A stretch of DNA of 64,000 nucleotides from NCBI GenBank assembly GCA_910577355.1, contig CAJTMY010000007.1, forward strand, positions 18,447 through 82,446. The letters are read 5' to 3'. Of this stretch, positions 27,338 to 34,900 are shown piece by piece. This DNA comes from an uncultured Muribaculaceae bacterium (GTDB lineage: Bacteria > Bacteroidota > Bacteroidia > Bacteroidales > Muribaculaceae). The stretch's first letter is position 1, and each line of letters starts with the position of its first letter. The position numbers and the translations under genes are program-made. The notes beneath the pieces are model-generated. The model saw nothing but the letters and a program-made list of their open reading frames with translations. It made no database searches and had not been told where the DNA came from.

Positions 27338-27413
27338 AGTCTCTCTTATTGATTATTAGGACGTATATAAATAATACCACTGTTGAAAGAATTGGATTTA
27401 TAGCCATCGGGTA

Positions 27414-27716
27414 TCATACTCCCCTAAAGAGAGCAAATCCTCCGTCGTTGTCATAGTTTACGCAGATTATGCGGTCAAAACCATCCTTGTCTTTGAGCAG
27501 TGATACGGTGTAGCCATCGGAGCGACCGCGCTCTTTGCCAAAAATACTGCCGAGAATGTTGCAGACTTCAGCCGAGTTTACATCATCTGTAATCTGACAT
27601 ATTTCGCTTTTCTCGGCAAGCAATGCGCTGTCAAGAGGTGGTGTTGGATCGTCGCCTTGCGATTGGCACGCTGTCATCAGCAATCCGACAAGAGCAAAGA
27701 ATAGATGTTTTTTCAT
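27414..27716 (-). CDS. Short lipoprotein, possibly truncated by frameshift
   Basis: The 100-residue product begins MKKHLFFALVGLLMTAC, a lipoprotein signal. The body ends VNYDNDGGFALFRGV, which resembles the end of the Spi-type propeptide of C10 (streptopain-like) peptidases, where GGF is followed by a strand. A single shift near 27418 would continue into SMIPDGYKSNSFNSGIIYIRP and stop near 27356. So it could be about 120 residues long, or a remnant of a bigger protein. A TAnnTTTG box lies 28 bp upstream and a 14-bp palindrome lies between box and start. Confidence 0.6.
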   Translation of the reverse strand: MKKHLFFALVGLLMTACQSQGDDPTPPLDSALLAEKSEICQITDDVNSAEVCNILGSIFGKERGRSDGYTVSLLKDKDGFDRIICVNYDNDGGFALFRGV

Positions 27717-27724
27717 GATAATGA

Positions 27725-27752
27725 AACGATTAATCGTTATTGTGCAAATATA
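27725..27752 (-). promoter_or_regulatory. Promoter and palindromic operator of the short lipoprotein gene
   Basis: On the minus strand TATATTTG (27752-27745) is a -7 box. Downstream of it lies the perfect 14-bp palindrome AACGATTAATCGTT (27725-27738), just before the start codon, a possible repressor site. Confidence 0.5.
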
Positions 27753-27979
27753 ATTAAAAAAACAATAACATGGTTAAAAATTCACATAATTAATCTTTTT
27801 TAAGATTTAATATTAAATTCGTAAATATTCGCTCAGGGCAATATGTTGTGATTCAGCATGTTGCAGGGACGTACAGCTCGGGCGTCCGCTAACGCACGCA
27901 TGTCATCGCGTTGAGAGCGGATTATAATGTAGGAATTGCAATATTTCTACTTCGATAGTCATATATACAAGATAAGATT

Positions 27980-28066
27980 AATCGCGACAAATTTAACAAA
28001 AATAGCCGAGTAATCACGCCAATATGTCGTGATTCACTATTTGTATTCCGTTGTTTTGTCGCGATT
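27980..28066. repeat. 87-bp nested inverted-repeat element
   Basis: Outer arms AATCGCGACAAA (27980-27991) and TTTGTCGCGATT (28055-28066) are perfect 12-mers. Inside, AAATAG (28000) pairs with CTATTT (28037), and AATCACG (28012-28018) pairs with CGTGATT (28028-28034). The whole can fold as one long hairpin. Part of the loop, CAATATGTCGTGATTCA (28020-28036), has a near-copy at 27839-27855. No open frame is present. Confidence 0.65.
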
Positions 28067-28089
28067 GACACTCAGCAAGAAACCGGATA

Positions 28090-28370
28090 CCGGATTTCGC
28101 CGCGGCAAGTGTCGCAGCTACGCAGCTCGATTCATATAATCGGCTCAAATACAGGGGCTACGCGCACCTACGGAGCGCTTACCCCTGCCTACTGTTCGCC
28201 CGGCTCCTACGGAGCCTCTCCGAGTTAACACGCCTCGGATGGCAAAAACAGAAAAATCTGTGGAAATCTGCGTAATCTGTGTATGGTGGCTGCCTGATTG
28301 CAGACGGCGCACACAAATTCACTCGGATTTAAGAAGCGCATGCGGGGGACGGGCGCACGAGCCGCGTTGA
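28090..28370. repeat. GC-rich intergenic repeat block
   Basis: Spacer after the hairpin element. It contains CGCAGCTACGCAGCTCG, GCTCCTACGGAGCCTC and the 11-mer CGCACGAGCCG (28354-28364) that recurs at 30491, 37122 and 37155. It also contains GAAATCTGCGTAATCTGTG. No gene is apparent in 27717-28370. Confidence 0.5.
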
Positions 28371-29693
28371 TCAGCGGCGGGCGGGGACGGTGACGGTGTC
28401 GACGGCGGTGCCGGTGCGGTCGTAGAGGGTGAGGGTCATGCGCTCGGGGTTGACGTCGAGCACAAGGCCGCCCACGGTGTGCGGGCCTTCACTCCAGCGC
28501 TGCGCGATGACGTCCTGATGGCCGACGAGATCCTTGAGGGCGCGGCCGCGGCCGTTGTCGCTCGACGATGCCACTACATATACTGTGGCCGGCTCGCCGG
28601 GAGCGGCTACCGATGTATTGTTCAAGGGATAAGTGCGCAGATATGCGTGATTGTTACCCGAAATGGCCAGGTCGACGCCGAGGCGTGTGAAGAGGTCGGC
28701 GAAGCGCTCAAGTTGCGAGTCGCTGCCGTCGGTGGCGATTATCCACTCGTAGTGCTCGACGGCCACGATGTAGCGCGATGGGTTGGCTGTGACTACCCGT
28801 TCTATCCACTCGCGGGCACGGTCGAGGGTCTCCTTGTTGCGCATGGCCTCGTTGTTGAGCATCAGGAAGAGCACGTCGCCGTACTTGAACCAGTAGCATA
28901 CGCCTTCCTGCCCCTCGTATCCGTTGGCGGGGAGATGCCATGCGTAGCGGAAGTAGTCGTCGGTGCGGCCGTTCTGCCGGTTCATATGGTCGTGGTTGCC
29001 TTGAACGGGCGCCCACATATAGTTTTTGTATTCGGGCTGCTCGGAGAGCTCCGTCCAGTAGTTGTAGCTGCCGCCCCATGCGCACTGGTCGCCGGTGGAG
29101 AGTATCCAGTCGACTCCGCCGGCCACGCTGTCGAGTGTGTTGATCATGCCCATGGCATGATCGATGCGGCTCCACAGAGGCGAATAGTGGTGGTAGTCGC
29201 CGATGACTGCGGCGCGCCAGCTGCTGCCGGCGCCGGGAGCGGTGCGCAAGCGGCGGGGAGCGGATGTCCATGTGCCGCCGTCGGGAGCGGGCGCCGACAC
29301 GGTGTAGATATAATCGGTAGAAGGTTGCAGACCGCTGAGTGTGGCGCCGTACTTGTCGAACACGTGGCGCTCGTATACGTCGGTGTTATCGGCGAGCTTG
29401 GAGAATATCGAGTCGTAGACGTTGCAACGCACACTTGTGCCGGGGACGGTGATGCCGCGCATCCATGCGGTGTCGTCGGCAGTGGTATAGCGCACGTACT
29501 GCCCCGGGGCATCGACGGCGCCTGCCCAGCTGACGCTCACCTCGTGCGAGGGATCCTCGCCCACGGCGGTGAATATCGTATAAGCCGGCTCGCGCGAGCC
29601 GAGAGAGTCGAGGCCTGTGCCATAGCGCTGGCGTGCGCCGGCCGAGATCACAGCGGCCGACATAAGCATAATGGTGATAAAGCGGTTGTTCAT
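28371..29693 (-). CDS. Secreted calcineurin-like metallophosphoesterase with FN3-like N-terminus
   Basis: The start at 29693 gives a signal peptide (MNNRFITIMLMSAAVISAGA); the longer frame extends into the promoter. About residues 45-150 form a purple-acid-phosphatase-type FN3 domain (VSVSWAGA, LQPSTDYIYTVS). The catalytic domain follows: VIGDYHHYSP, LSTGDQCAWGG, VQGNHDH, and VAVEHYEW with SGNNHAYLRTYP. The metal ligands of the calcineurin fold are thus present with some variants (GDYH for GDxH). It likely hydrolyses phosphoesters in the periplasm. Promoter elements lie just upstream. Confidence 0.88.
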   Translation of the reverse strand: MNNRFITIMLMSAAVISAGARQRYGTGLDSLGSREPAYTIFTAVGEDPSHEVSVSWAGAVDAPGQYVRYTTADDTAWMRGITVPGTSVRCNVYDSIFSKLADNTDVYERHVFDKYGATLSGLQPSTDYIYTVSAPAPDGGTWTSAPRRLRTAPGAGSSWRAAVIGDYHHYSPLWSRIDHAMGMINTLDSVAGGVDWILSTGDQCAWGGSYNYWTELSEQPEYKNYMWAPVQGNHDHMNRQNGRTDDYFRYAWHLPANGYEGQEGVCYWFKYGDVLFLMLNNEAMRNKETLDRAREWIERVVTANPSRYIVAVEHYEWIIATDGSDSQLERFADLFTRLGVDLAISGNNHAYLRTYPLNNTSVAAPGEPATVYVVASSSDNGRGRALKDLVGHQDVIAQRWSEGPHTVGGLVLDVNPERMTLTLYDRTGTAVDTVTVPARR

Positions 29694-29718
29694 TGTATTA
29701 TAGTTTATTGTGTGTCTG

Positions 29719-29749
29719 CAAAGGTACATCTTTTTGCGGCTCAGCCAAA
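29719..29749 (-). promoter_or_regulatory. Promoter of the phosphoesterase gene
   Basis: On the minus strand TTTG (29749-29746), 19-nt spacer, TACCTTTG (29726-29719). The -33 element lies in the last codons of the toxin gene. Confidence 0.75.
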
Positions 29750-30013
29750 AAGTTCCGAATGTGAGCCGAGGCGCAATACCCCTATCTGATTTTCAGCCTC
29801 GTCCACCCATATCAAGAGGAAATCACCCTCGACATGGCATTCCATACATCCCTTATAATTGCCGGTAAGCATATGCGGATTGTATCTTTCTGGTATCGGC
29901 ATTTCGTCGCGCAGCATCTGCAAAATCGTCGCAACCTTCTCCATTTTCTTGGGTTGGTTGCGGAATCTCTTCGCATCTTTTTTGAATTGGGAGGAGAAGC
30001 GAAGATTCTTCAT
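29741..30013 (-). CDS. YafQ/RelE-family toxin of a type II toxin-antitoxin module
   Basis: The 90-residue protein matches YafQ-type mRNA interferases: FSSQFKKDAKR at the start, HMLTGNYKGCMECHVEGDFLLIWVDE in the middle and GVLRLGSHSELF at the end with the conserved C-terminal His-x-x-Leu-Phe. Such toxins cut mRNA on the ribosome. It overlaps the antitoxin gene upstream by 4 bp, the common arrangement. Confidence 0.92.
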   Translation of the reverse strand: MKNLRFSSQFKKDAKRFRNQPKKMEKVATILQMLRDEMPIPERYNPHMLTGNYKGCMECHVEGDFLLIWVDEAENQIGVLRLGSHSELFG

Positions 30014-30261
30014 AAGCCCATCGACTTGTACATGGCGTCGACACTCGATACATCGAGCGGGCCTTGCAGCCGACCGGCTTTTGCCTCGTCAATGGCAGCT
30101 CGCGTCTCGGTGTTAGGCTCGGAGTATGCAAGGTCGAGTAACGCGCATTCCACAAAATTATTAAGACTGCGGTTTTGCTTCCGAGCCATTTGTTTGAGCC
30201 GCTCAATCAAATCTACCGGGAGACGGAAGCTTTGTGCTTTTTTTTGAATCGCTATATCCAT
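30010..30261 (-). CDS. Antitoxin of the YafQ module (ribbon-helix-helix)
   Basis: The 83-residue protein starts with a ribbon-helix-helix (KAQSFRLPVDLIERLKQMARKQNRSLNNFVECAL), the DNA-binding fold of many antitoxins. The acidic C-terminus (DEAKAGRLQGPLDVSSVDAMYKSM) probably wraps the toxin. It precedes the toxin with a 4-bp overlap. A palindrome at the promoter is the likely autoregulatory site. Confidence 0.88.
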   Translation of the reverse strand: MDIAIQKKAQSFRLPVDLIERLKQMARKQNRSLNNFVECALLDLAYSEPNTETRAAIDEAKAGRLQGPLDVSSVDAMYKSMGL

Positions 30262-30280
30262 ATCTGATTTTATTTGTGTG

Positions 30281-30300
30281 CAAAATTAATACATCTGTAT
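30281..30300 (-). promoter_or_regulatory. Promoter and operator of the YafQ toxin-antitoxin pair
   Basis: On the minus strand TAATTTTG (30288-30281) is the -7 box. Directly upstream lies ATACA-TC-TGTAT (30289-30300), a perfect inverted repeat suitable for a ribbon-helix-helix dimer. Confidence 0.65.
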
Positions 30301-30349
30301 CACAAAAACAAATTTAAATTTTGATTGGTTTATTGTACAACTCTTCACG

Positions 30350-30665
30350 GCGCTGTTGATAAAATCGGCGGCCTGCGGGCGCCTTGCGAGGGGAGACGCT
30401 AACCGAGGGCGCCTCGTCTTGTAGACTCGGCGGCCTCGGTTACGCAGAAATCGGCGGGCTTCGCACGCCTGCCATCCGGAGGGAATCGGTCGCACGAGCC
30501 GTACGTCCCTACTCTTCAATAATTTATCTTCCTAATATCGAAAAAAATAAAATCAGTGAGAATCTGAGGAATCTGTGTGAGGATCGCGCGCAACTTTGCA
30601 GGCGAACAGTGAGATGCGGATGTCGTGGTGGCGGTCGCGGCAGGCCGCGACCCTACGGGCGTTTT
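30350..30665. repeat. GC-rich intergenic repeat block
   Basis: The spacer upstream of the toxin-antitoxin pair has GGCGGCCTGCGGGCGCC, TCGGCGGCCTCGG, ATCGGCGGGCTTCGC and CGCACGAGCCG (30491-30501) followed by GTACGTCCCTAC. A last unit, GGTCGCGGCAGGCCGCGACC, lies near 30628-30650. No gene is supported. Confidence 0.5.
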
Positions 30666-30672
30666 ACATTTG

Positions 30673-31548
30673 TTATCTCAGGGCGAAGATGACGAGGAGG
30701 GCGAGGGATACGGCGAACATCAGCATTGATGTGGCGCCGAGCAGGGGGGTGAGGGCCGCGCCGGTGCGGCGCTGCATTTCGGCGGTGATTTTAGCTGATA
30801 GGAGGAGGTAGGCCACGGGCACGGCTGCGCTCCAAGCCCCGGCGGCTATCCACGCATGGAGCAGAAACACTGCGGCGGCGATGGCATCGCACATGTACAG
30901 GCGGCGCATGGCGGGCTGTCCGTAGCGCACGCTGAGTGTGCGCTTGCCTACGGCGCGGTCGTCGTCTGTATCGCGGTAATTGTTGATTATAAGCACGTTA
31001 GCACCCATAAGGCCGATGGCGAGCGAGGCAAGAAATACGTCGGCCGTGAAAGCGTGTGCCTGCACGTAGTATGTGAGATTGACGGGGATTATGCCGAAGA
31101 AGAATATCACGGCCACCTCGCCGAGGCCGTTGGTCGACAGCGGGAACGGCCCGGCGCTGTATGCGAATACGCCGAGCGCGATGAACGCACCAACGGCGAG
31201 AAGCCACCATCCGCCCCAGGCCACGAGGCTGAGGCCGAAGCATCCTGCGAGGCCGAGGGTGATGTATATGGCTTTTTTCATTGCCTCGGGAGTTATCTCG
31301 CCCTCGGTGACGCCGCGGCGCGGGCCTTCGCGGCCGGGACGGTCGCGGCCGGCGGTGTAGTCGAAGTATTCGTTGGCGAAGTTTGATGCAATCTGGGCCA
31401 GTATGGCGAATATGAGGCATATGGCGGCGGGCGTGGCACGGAATGTGCCGTGCAGCAGGGCGTAGGCGCCGGCAGTTATCACGCCGGCCACCGACACAGG
31501 CAGTGTGCGCAGGCGCATGGCCTCGATCCAGTATCCGAGTGTTTTCAT
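30673..31548 (-). CDS. menA: 1,4-dihydroxy-2-naphthoate polyprenyltransferase
   Basis: MenA attaches the polyprenyl tail to dihydroxynaphthoate in menaquinone synthesis. The 291-residue integral membrane protein has about eight hydrophobic segments. The two prenyl-diphosphate/metal motifs are NFANEYFDYTAGRD and NNYRDTDDDRAVGKRTL. The promoter box ends 4 nt before the start codon, so the transcript is probably leaderless. It lies just behind the sensor kinase gene but has its own promoter. Confidence 0.95.
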   Translation of the reverse strand: MKTLGYWIEAMRLRTLPVSVAGVITAGAYALLHGTFRATPAAICLIFAILAQIASNFANEYFDYTAGRDRPGREGPRRGVTEGEITPEAMKKAIYITLGLAGCFGLSLVAWGGWWLLAVGAFIALGVFAYSAGPFPLSTNGLGEVAVIFFFGIIPVNLTYYVQAHAFTADVFLASLAIGLMGANVLIINNYRDTDDDRAVGKRTLSVRYGQPAMRRLYMCDAIAAAVFLLHAWIAAGAWSAAVPVAYLLLSAKITAEMQRRTGAALTPLLGATSMLMFAVSLALLVIFALR

Positions 31549-31552
31549 ACAG

Positions 31553-31560
31553 CAAAGGTA
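31553..31560 (-). promoter_or_regulatory. menA promoter -7 box
   Basis: TACCTTTG on the minus strand, 4 nt from the ATG, implying transcription starts at or next to the start codon. Confidence 0.65.
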
Positions 31561-31570
31561 CGGATTTTTT

Positions 31571-32857
31571 TCAAACGCCGGGCAATATTATGGTGAAACG
31601 GGTGAGGCGGTCGGCGGGGTCGGTGGCGAGGGTGAAGCGGGCGCGGTGGCGGTTGAGGATGTCGCGCACGAGGGTGAGGCCGACTCCTTGTCCCTGCGGC
31701 TTGTCGGTAAAGAATGGCGTGAAAATACGGCGGCTTTTTTCGACACTTATGCCGGGGCCGTTGTCGGTGACGGTTATCGTGGCGCGGCCGGCGGCATCGC
31801 GGATTGTACCTACCGCTACCCGGCCTGTGCCTGCCGGAAGTGTCGCAGCACTCTCGACGGCATTCTTGACGATATTGACGAGAGCCTGCTCGAGCAGTGT
31901 GCTGTCTATCAATGCCTCGGGTGTATCGGGCGATGTCTCCACGACAACGGGAACGCCGTACTGCGCACCTATACTTTGCAGGAACGGGGCGGAACGTGTC
32001 ACGAACTGCCCTACCGGGGTGCCGACAAGCTCGGCAGGCGGAATCCTCACAACATCGGCATAGCGGCTTATAAAACCGCTCAACGCATGTGAACGCTCGG
32101 CGCACGATTGCATCAGCGCCCGGCAATCGTCCATCCCGGACACTTCGGCGAGCACACAGTCGAGGGTGTCGAATGCCGAGCCAAGGCCGGCGACGGTGTT
32201 GTTGACTTCGTGCGATATGATGCGGATTATCTTCTCGTAGGCGGCACGCTCGGCTGCCGATACCGATGCGGTGATATCCTCGATGATGTAGAAACGGTGT
32301 TCGACGCCGCAGTCTACAAAGCTGTGGCACGAGCAACGCAGTGTGCCGCCGGCTGCGGTGATGTAGTCGGTGTTATCACCGCATGCGAGGGCATAAAGAA
32401 AAGGCTCGAATCCGGGCGAAGAGTCGAAGAGCGCACGGGCGGCGGCATTCACCATCTTGGGGTGCCCGTCGAATCCGAGTATCACCACGCCGACGGGCGC
32501 GGCCTGCACCAGCAGGTCGACAAGACGGCTGCGCTCCTCGTAGCGTATGCGCTGATCTTTGAGACGGGCGAGCATGTGGTTGAATGTGTCGGCTATGCGG
32601 TCGACCTCGCTCTGACCCACGTGGCGCAGGGCTGTGTTCCAGTCCTGCGCGCGCAGTATGTCGAGTCCGTCTGTAAGAGCGTTGAGCGGCCGCATGATGC
32701 GGCGGTAGAATAATATCAGGAACATCAGCGCCACAATCACAAGTCCCTCGGCGATGAAGAACAGCGTGTTGTCGGTGCCGTATGCGGCCACAGCCGCCAC
32801 ACCGCCCATGGCGAGCACTATGGCTGTGAGGATGATGAAGAACAGACGCAGGGTCAT
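31571..32857 (-). CDS. Sensor histidine kinase of an NtrC-type two-component system
   Basis: The 428-residue protein has two transmembrane helices (about 4-26 and 32-51), a HAMP-like segment, a PAS-like region (about 112-190), and a kinase core. The phosphorylation site is the His in ISHEVNNTVAG (His 216), an NtrB/PgtB-type HEVNN box. ATP-binding motifs DNGPGIS and GQGVGLTL follow. The periplasmic loop is very short, so it may sense the membrane or an internal signal. It overlaps its response regulator gene by 4 bp. Confidence 0.93.
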   Translation of the reverse strand: MTLRLFFIILTAIVLAMGGVAAVAAYGTDNTLFFIAEGLVIVALMFLILFYRRIMRPLNALTDGLDILRAQDWNTALRHVGQSEVDRIADTFNHMLARLKDQRIRYEERSRLVDLLVQAAPVGVVILGFDGHPKMVNAAARALFDSSPGFEPFLYALACGDNTDYITAAGGTLRCSCHSFVDCGVEHRFYIIEDITASVSAAERAAYEKIIRIISHEVNNTVAGLGSAFDTLDCVLAEVSGMDDCRALMQSCAERSHALSGFISRYADVVRIPPAELVGTPVGQFVTRSAPFLQSIGAQYGVPVVVETSPDTPEALIDSTLLEQALVNIVKNAVESAATLPAGTGRVAVGTIRDAAGRATITVTDNGPGISVEKSRRIFTPFFTDKPQGQGVGLTLVRDILNRHRARFTLATDPADRLTRFTIILPGV

Positions 32858-34182
32858 GGGCGGATGTCGTATTTCTCCATGCGGCGATAGAGCGCGGCAC
32901 GGCTGAGGCCGAGCATGGCGGCGGCACGCGATATGTTGCCGCGGCAGGCGGCGAGGGTATCGGCGATGCGGGCACGCTCAAAGGCGTCGAGGGTGCCTGA
33001 GGGTACCGATGCTGCGGATGTCGCATCGCCCGAGCTGCGGAAATCGTCGGCGCCGAGGGCGTCCTTGCCTGCGATGATAATGGTGCGCTCCACCAGATTC
33101 TTAAGCTCGCGTATGTTGCCGGGCCATGGCAAGGATGCCAGATAAGCGGCGGCATCGGGCAGAAGCTGCGGCTCGGGGATGCCGTGGCGACGGGCGGCAT
33201 CGGCGGCAAAGTGACGGGCAAGCAGGGCTACATCGGCTCCGCGGGCACGCAACGGCGGCAGTTCCACGCCCACAAGGTTGATGCGGTAGTAGAGATCCTC
33301 GCGGAAGGTGCGGGCGGCCACCATGGCACGCAGATCGGCGTTTGTGGCGCATACCACACGCACGTCGACACTGCGGGTCTTGCTCGAGCCGAGACGCTCG
33401 AAGCGCTGCTCCTGCAACACGCGCAGCAGTTTCACCTGGCATACCGAGTCGAGCTCGCCTATCTCGTCGAGGAATATGGTGCCGCCGTCGGCTGCCTCGA
33501 AGCGCCCGATGCGGTCGGACACGGCATCGGTGAAAGCGCCCTTGACATGGCCGAACATCTCGCTCTCAAACAAGCTCTGCGACAGGCCGCCGAGGTTGAC
33601 CTTGACGAACGGGCCGGAGTGGCGGGGACTGTTGCGGTGAATGGCCTCGGCGATAAGTTCCTTGCCGGTGCCGCTCTCACCCGTGATGAGCACGGGCGCC
33701 GATGTGGGCGCCACGCGGGCGACGGTCTCAAGCACCGACCGCAGGGCGGGACTCTCGCCCACGATCATGCTGCGGTCGAAAGAGTCGGACGACGCCGGAT
33801 CGTTGCCGGCCGGCCGGGCCATGTCGATGGCGGTGGCTATGCGTGCGAGCAGGCGGCGGTTGTCCCATGGCTTGGTGATGAAGTCGAATGCGCCGGCGCG
33901 CATGCCCTCGACGGCGAGGTCGATGCTGCCCCAGGCTGTCATAAGTATGACGGGCATATCAGGCACCAGCAACTTGAACTGGCGCAGCAGCGTGAGGCCT
34001 TCGTCGCCGGTGGTGAAGCGCGAGAAATTCATATCGAGAAGCACGAGCTGCGGAGTGGCGCGGCGCACAGCCTCGACGGCTGTTGCCGAGCCATCGGCGG
34101 TGGAGACCTCGTATCCGGCATGCCTGAGGAGCATGGATAGCGACGCCCTCACGACAGCATCATCGTCGACAATAAGGATCAT
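32854..34182 (-). CDS. Sigma-54-dependent NtrC-family response regulator
   Basis: The 442-residue protein has a receiver domain with the phospho-acceptor Asp 50 (LVLLDMNF) and Lys 104 (FITKPW). The AAA+ domain has Walker A GESGTGKE (168-175), the sigma-54 contact loop GAFTDA (215-220) and Walker B GGTIFLDEIGE (233-243). A Fis-type helix-turn-helix (GNISRAAAMLGLSRAALYRRM) closes the protein. The contact loop has Asp in place of the second Gly of GAFTGA. It should activate RpoN promoters. A sigma-54-like promoter stands before the efflux operon 7 kb upstream. The start overlaps the HigA-like gene as ATGA. Confidence 0.94.
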   Translation of the reverse strand: MILIVDDDAVVRASLSMLLRHAGYEVSTADGSATAVEAVRRATPQLVLLDMNFSRFTTGDEGLTLLRQFKLLVPDMPVILMTAWGSIDLAVEGMRAGAFDFITKPWDNRRLLARIATAIDMARPAGNDPASSDSFDRSMIVGESPALRSVLETVARVAPTSAPVLITGESGTGKELIAEAIHRNSPRHSGPFVKVNLGGLSQSLFESEMFGHVKGAFTDAVSDRIGRFEAADGGTIFLDEIGELDSVCQVKLLRVLQEQRFERLGSSKTRSVDVRVVCATNADLRAMVAARTFREDLYYRINLVGVELPPLRARGADVALLARHFAADAARRHGIPEPQLLPDAAAYLASLPWPGNIRELKNLVERTIIIAGKDALGADDFRSSGDATSAASVPSGTLDAFERARIADTLAACRGNISRAAAMLGLSRAALYRRMEKYDIRP

Positions 34183-34553
34183 ACGCCCAATACTATTGCT
34201 GGATCAATGTTGAGCCTCTGACATATTTTCCGGCCTATCTTCAGTGTCGGCTCGCTTTTTCCGGACAAATAATCGCATATACGCGAAGGGCTGACGCCAA
34301 GAAGTTTAGCTACTGAAACTTGTGTAAGTCCCATTTCGTACATCCTCAGCTTTATTACATCGGCAAGCGATGGTTCTCCGATATTATAATGTTGCTCTTC
34401 ATAGTCGGCGACCATATTACCGAGAAGTTCCAACTCAATACGGTAAGGATCGGAAGGAGAAGCATCCTCATCCACAATGGGGAAAAGTTCCTCTACACGC
34501 TGTACCGCCCAGTTGTATTGCTCTTCTGTTTCAATCTTAGTCATAGCATTCAT
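34179..34553 (-). CDS. higA: HigA-like antitoxin with Xre helix-turn-helix
   Basis: The 124-residue protein has an N-terminal helical part (YNWAVQRVEELFPIVDED...) and a C-terminal Xre/Cro domain (LRMYEMGLTQVSVAKLLGVSPSRICDYLSGK). This layout is typical of the HigA-type antitoxin of Bacteroidetes. It follows the HigB-like toxin directly. Unusually its stop codon overlaps the start of the NtrC gene as ATGA, which couples the module to a regulator. An ATG at 34544 is an alternative start. Confidence 0.9.
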   Translation of the reverse strand: MNAMTKIETEEQYNWAVQRVEELFPIVDEDASPSDPYRIELELLGNMVADYEEQHYNIGEPSLADVIKLRMYEMGLTQVSVAKLLGVSPSRICDYLSGKSEPTLKIGRKICQRLNIDPAIVLGV

Positions 34554-34847
34554 TTAAATTGTCGAGCAATCAATCTTATCATATTCTGCATGTGTTCCGA
34601 TAAAACGAATAAGCACAAATTGCATCGTGAATTTCACAACGACTACAAGCCTGTGATTATTGCCTCTGATATTAAACACATAGCGTTGTCCACCGATTGC
34701 ATCGACACTGTTGAACATATTTTTTATGTCGGCAAAAGACCGCCATTGGGCCGAACGGACTTTTTTCACCCAATCCTGTAACGCCGTTTTGGAATCAGGA
34801 TGTTGTTCCGAATAATCTTTTAACCTTTTCTCTTTAATGATTCTCAC
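34554..34847 (-). CDS. higB: HigB-like toxin (mRNA interferase)
   Basis: The product, with a GTG start at 34847 (MRIIKEKRLKDYSEQHPD when initiated with Met), has 97 residues. It has the HigB pattern: LQDWVKKVRSAQWRSFADIK, NMFNSVDAIGGQRYVFNI, then a hydrophobic strand LVVVVKFTMQFVLIRFIGTHAEYDKID. Such toxins cleave mRNA at the ribosome. The longer open frame upstream is unlikely because promoter elements lie inside it. It comes first in the module, toxin before antitoxin, as in HigBA systems. Confidence 0.88.
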   Translation of the reverse strand: MRIIKEKRLKDYSEQHPDSKTALQDWVKKVRSAQWRSFADIKNMFNSVDAIGGQRYVFNIRGNNHRLVVVVKFTMQFVLIRFIGTHAEYDKIDCSTI

Positions 34848-34868
34848 GATGGAATTGTTTATGTGTTG

Positions 34869-34899
34869 CAAATTTAGGAATTTTATTCCAAATAACAAA
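34869..34899 (-). promoter_or_regulatory. higBA promoter with embedded operator
   Basis: On the minus strand TTTG (34899-34896), 19-nt spacer, TAAATTTG (34876-34869). The spacer contains the perfect inverted repeat GGAAT-TTT-ATTCC (34877-34889), a probable HigA site. Confidence 0.75.
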
Positions 34900-34900
34900 A

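Noticed and set aside
27717..28370. Possible CRISPR-like repeats
   Set aside because: Repeats are few, unequal and inverted; there is no regular spacing and no cas gene.
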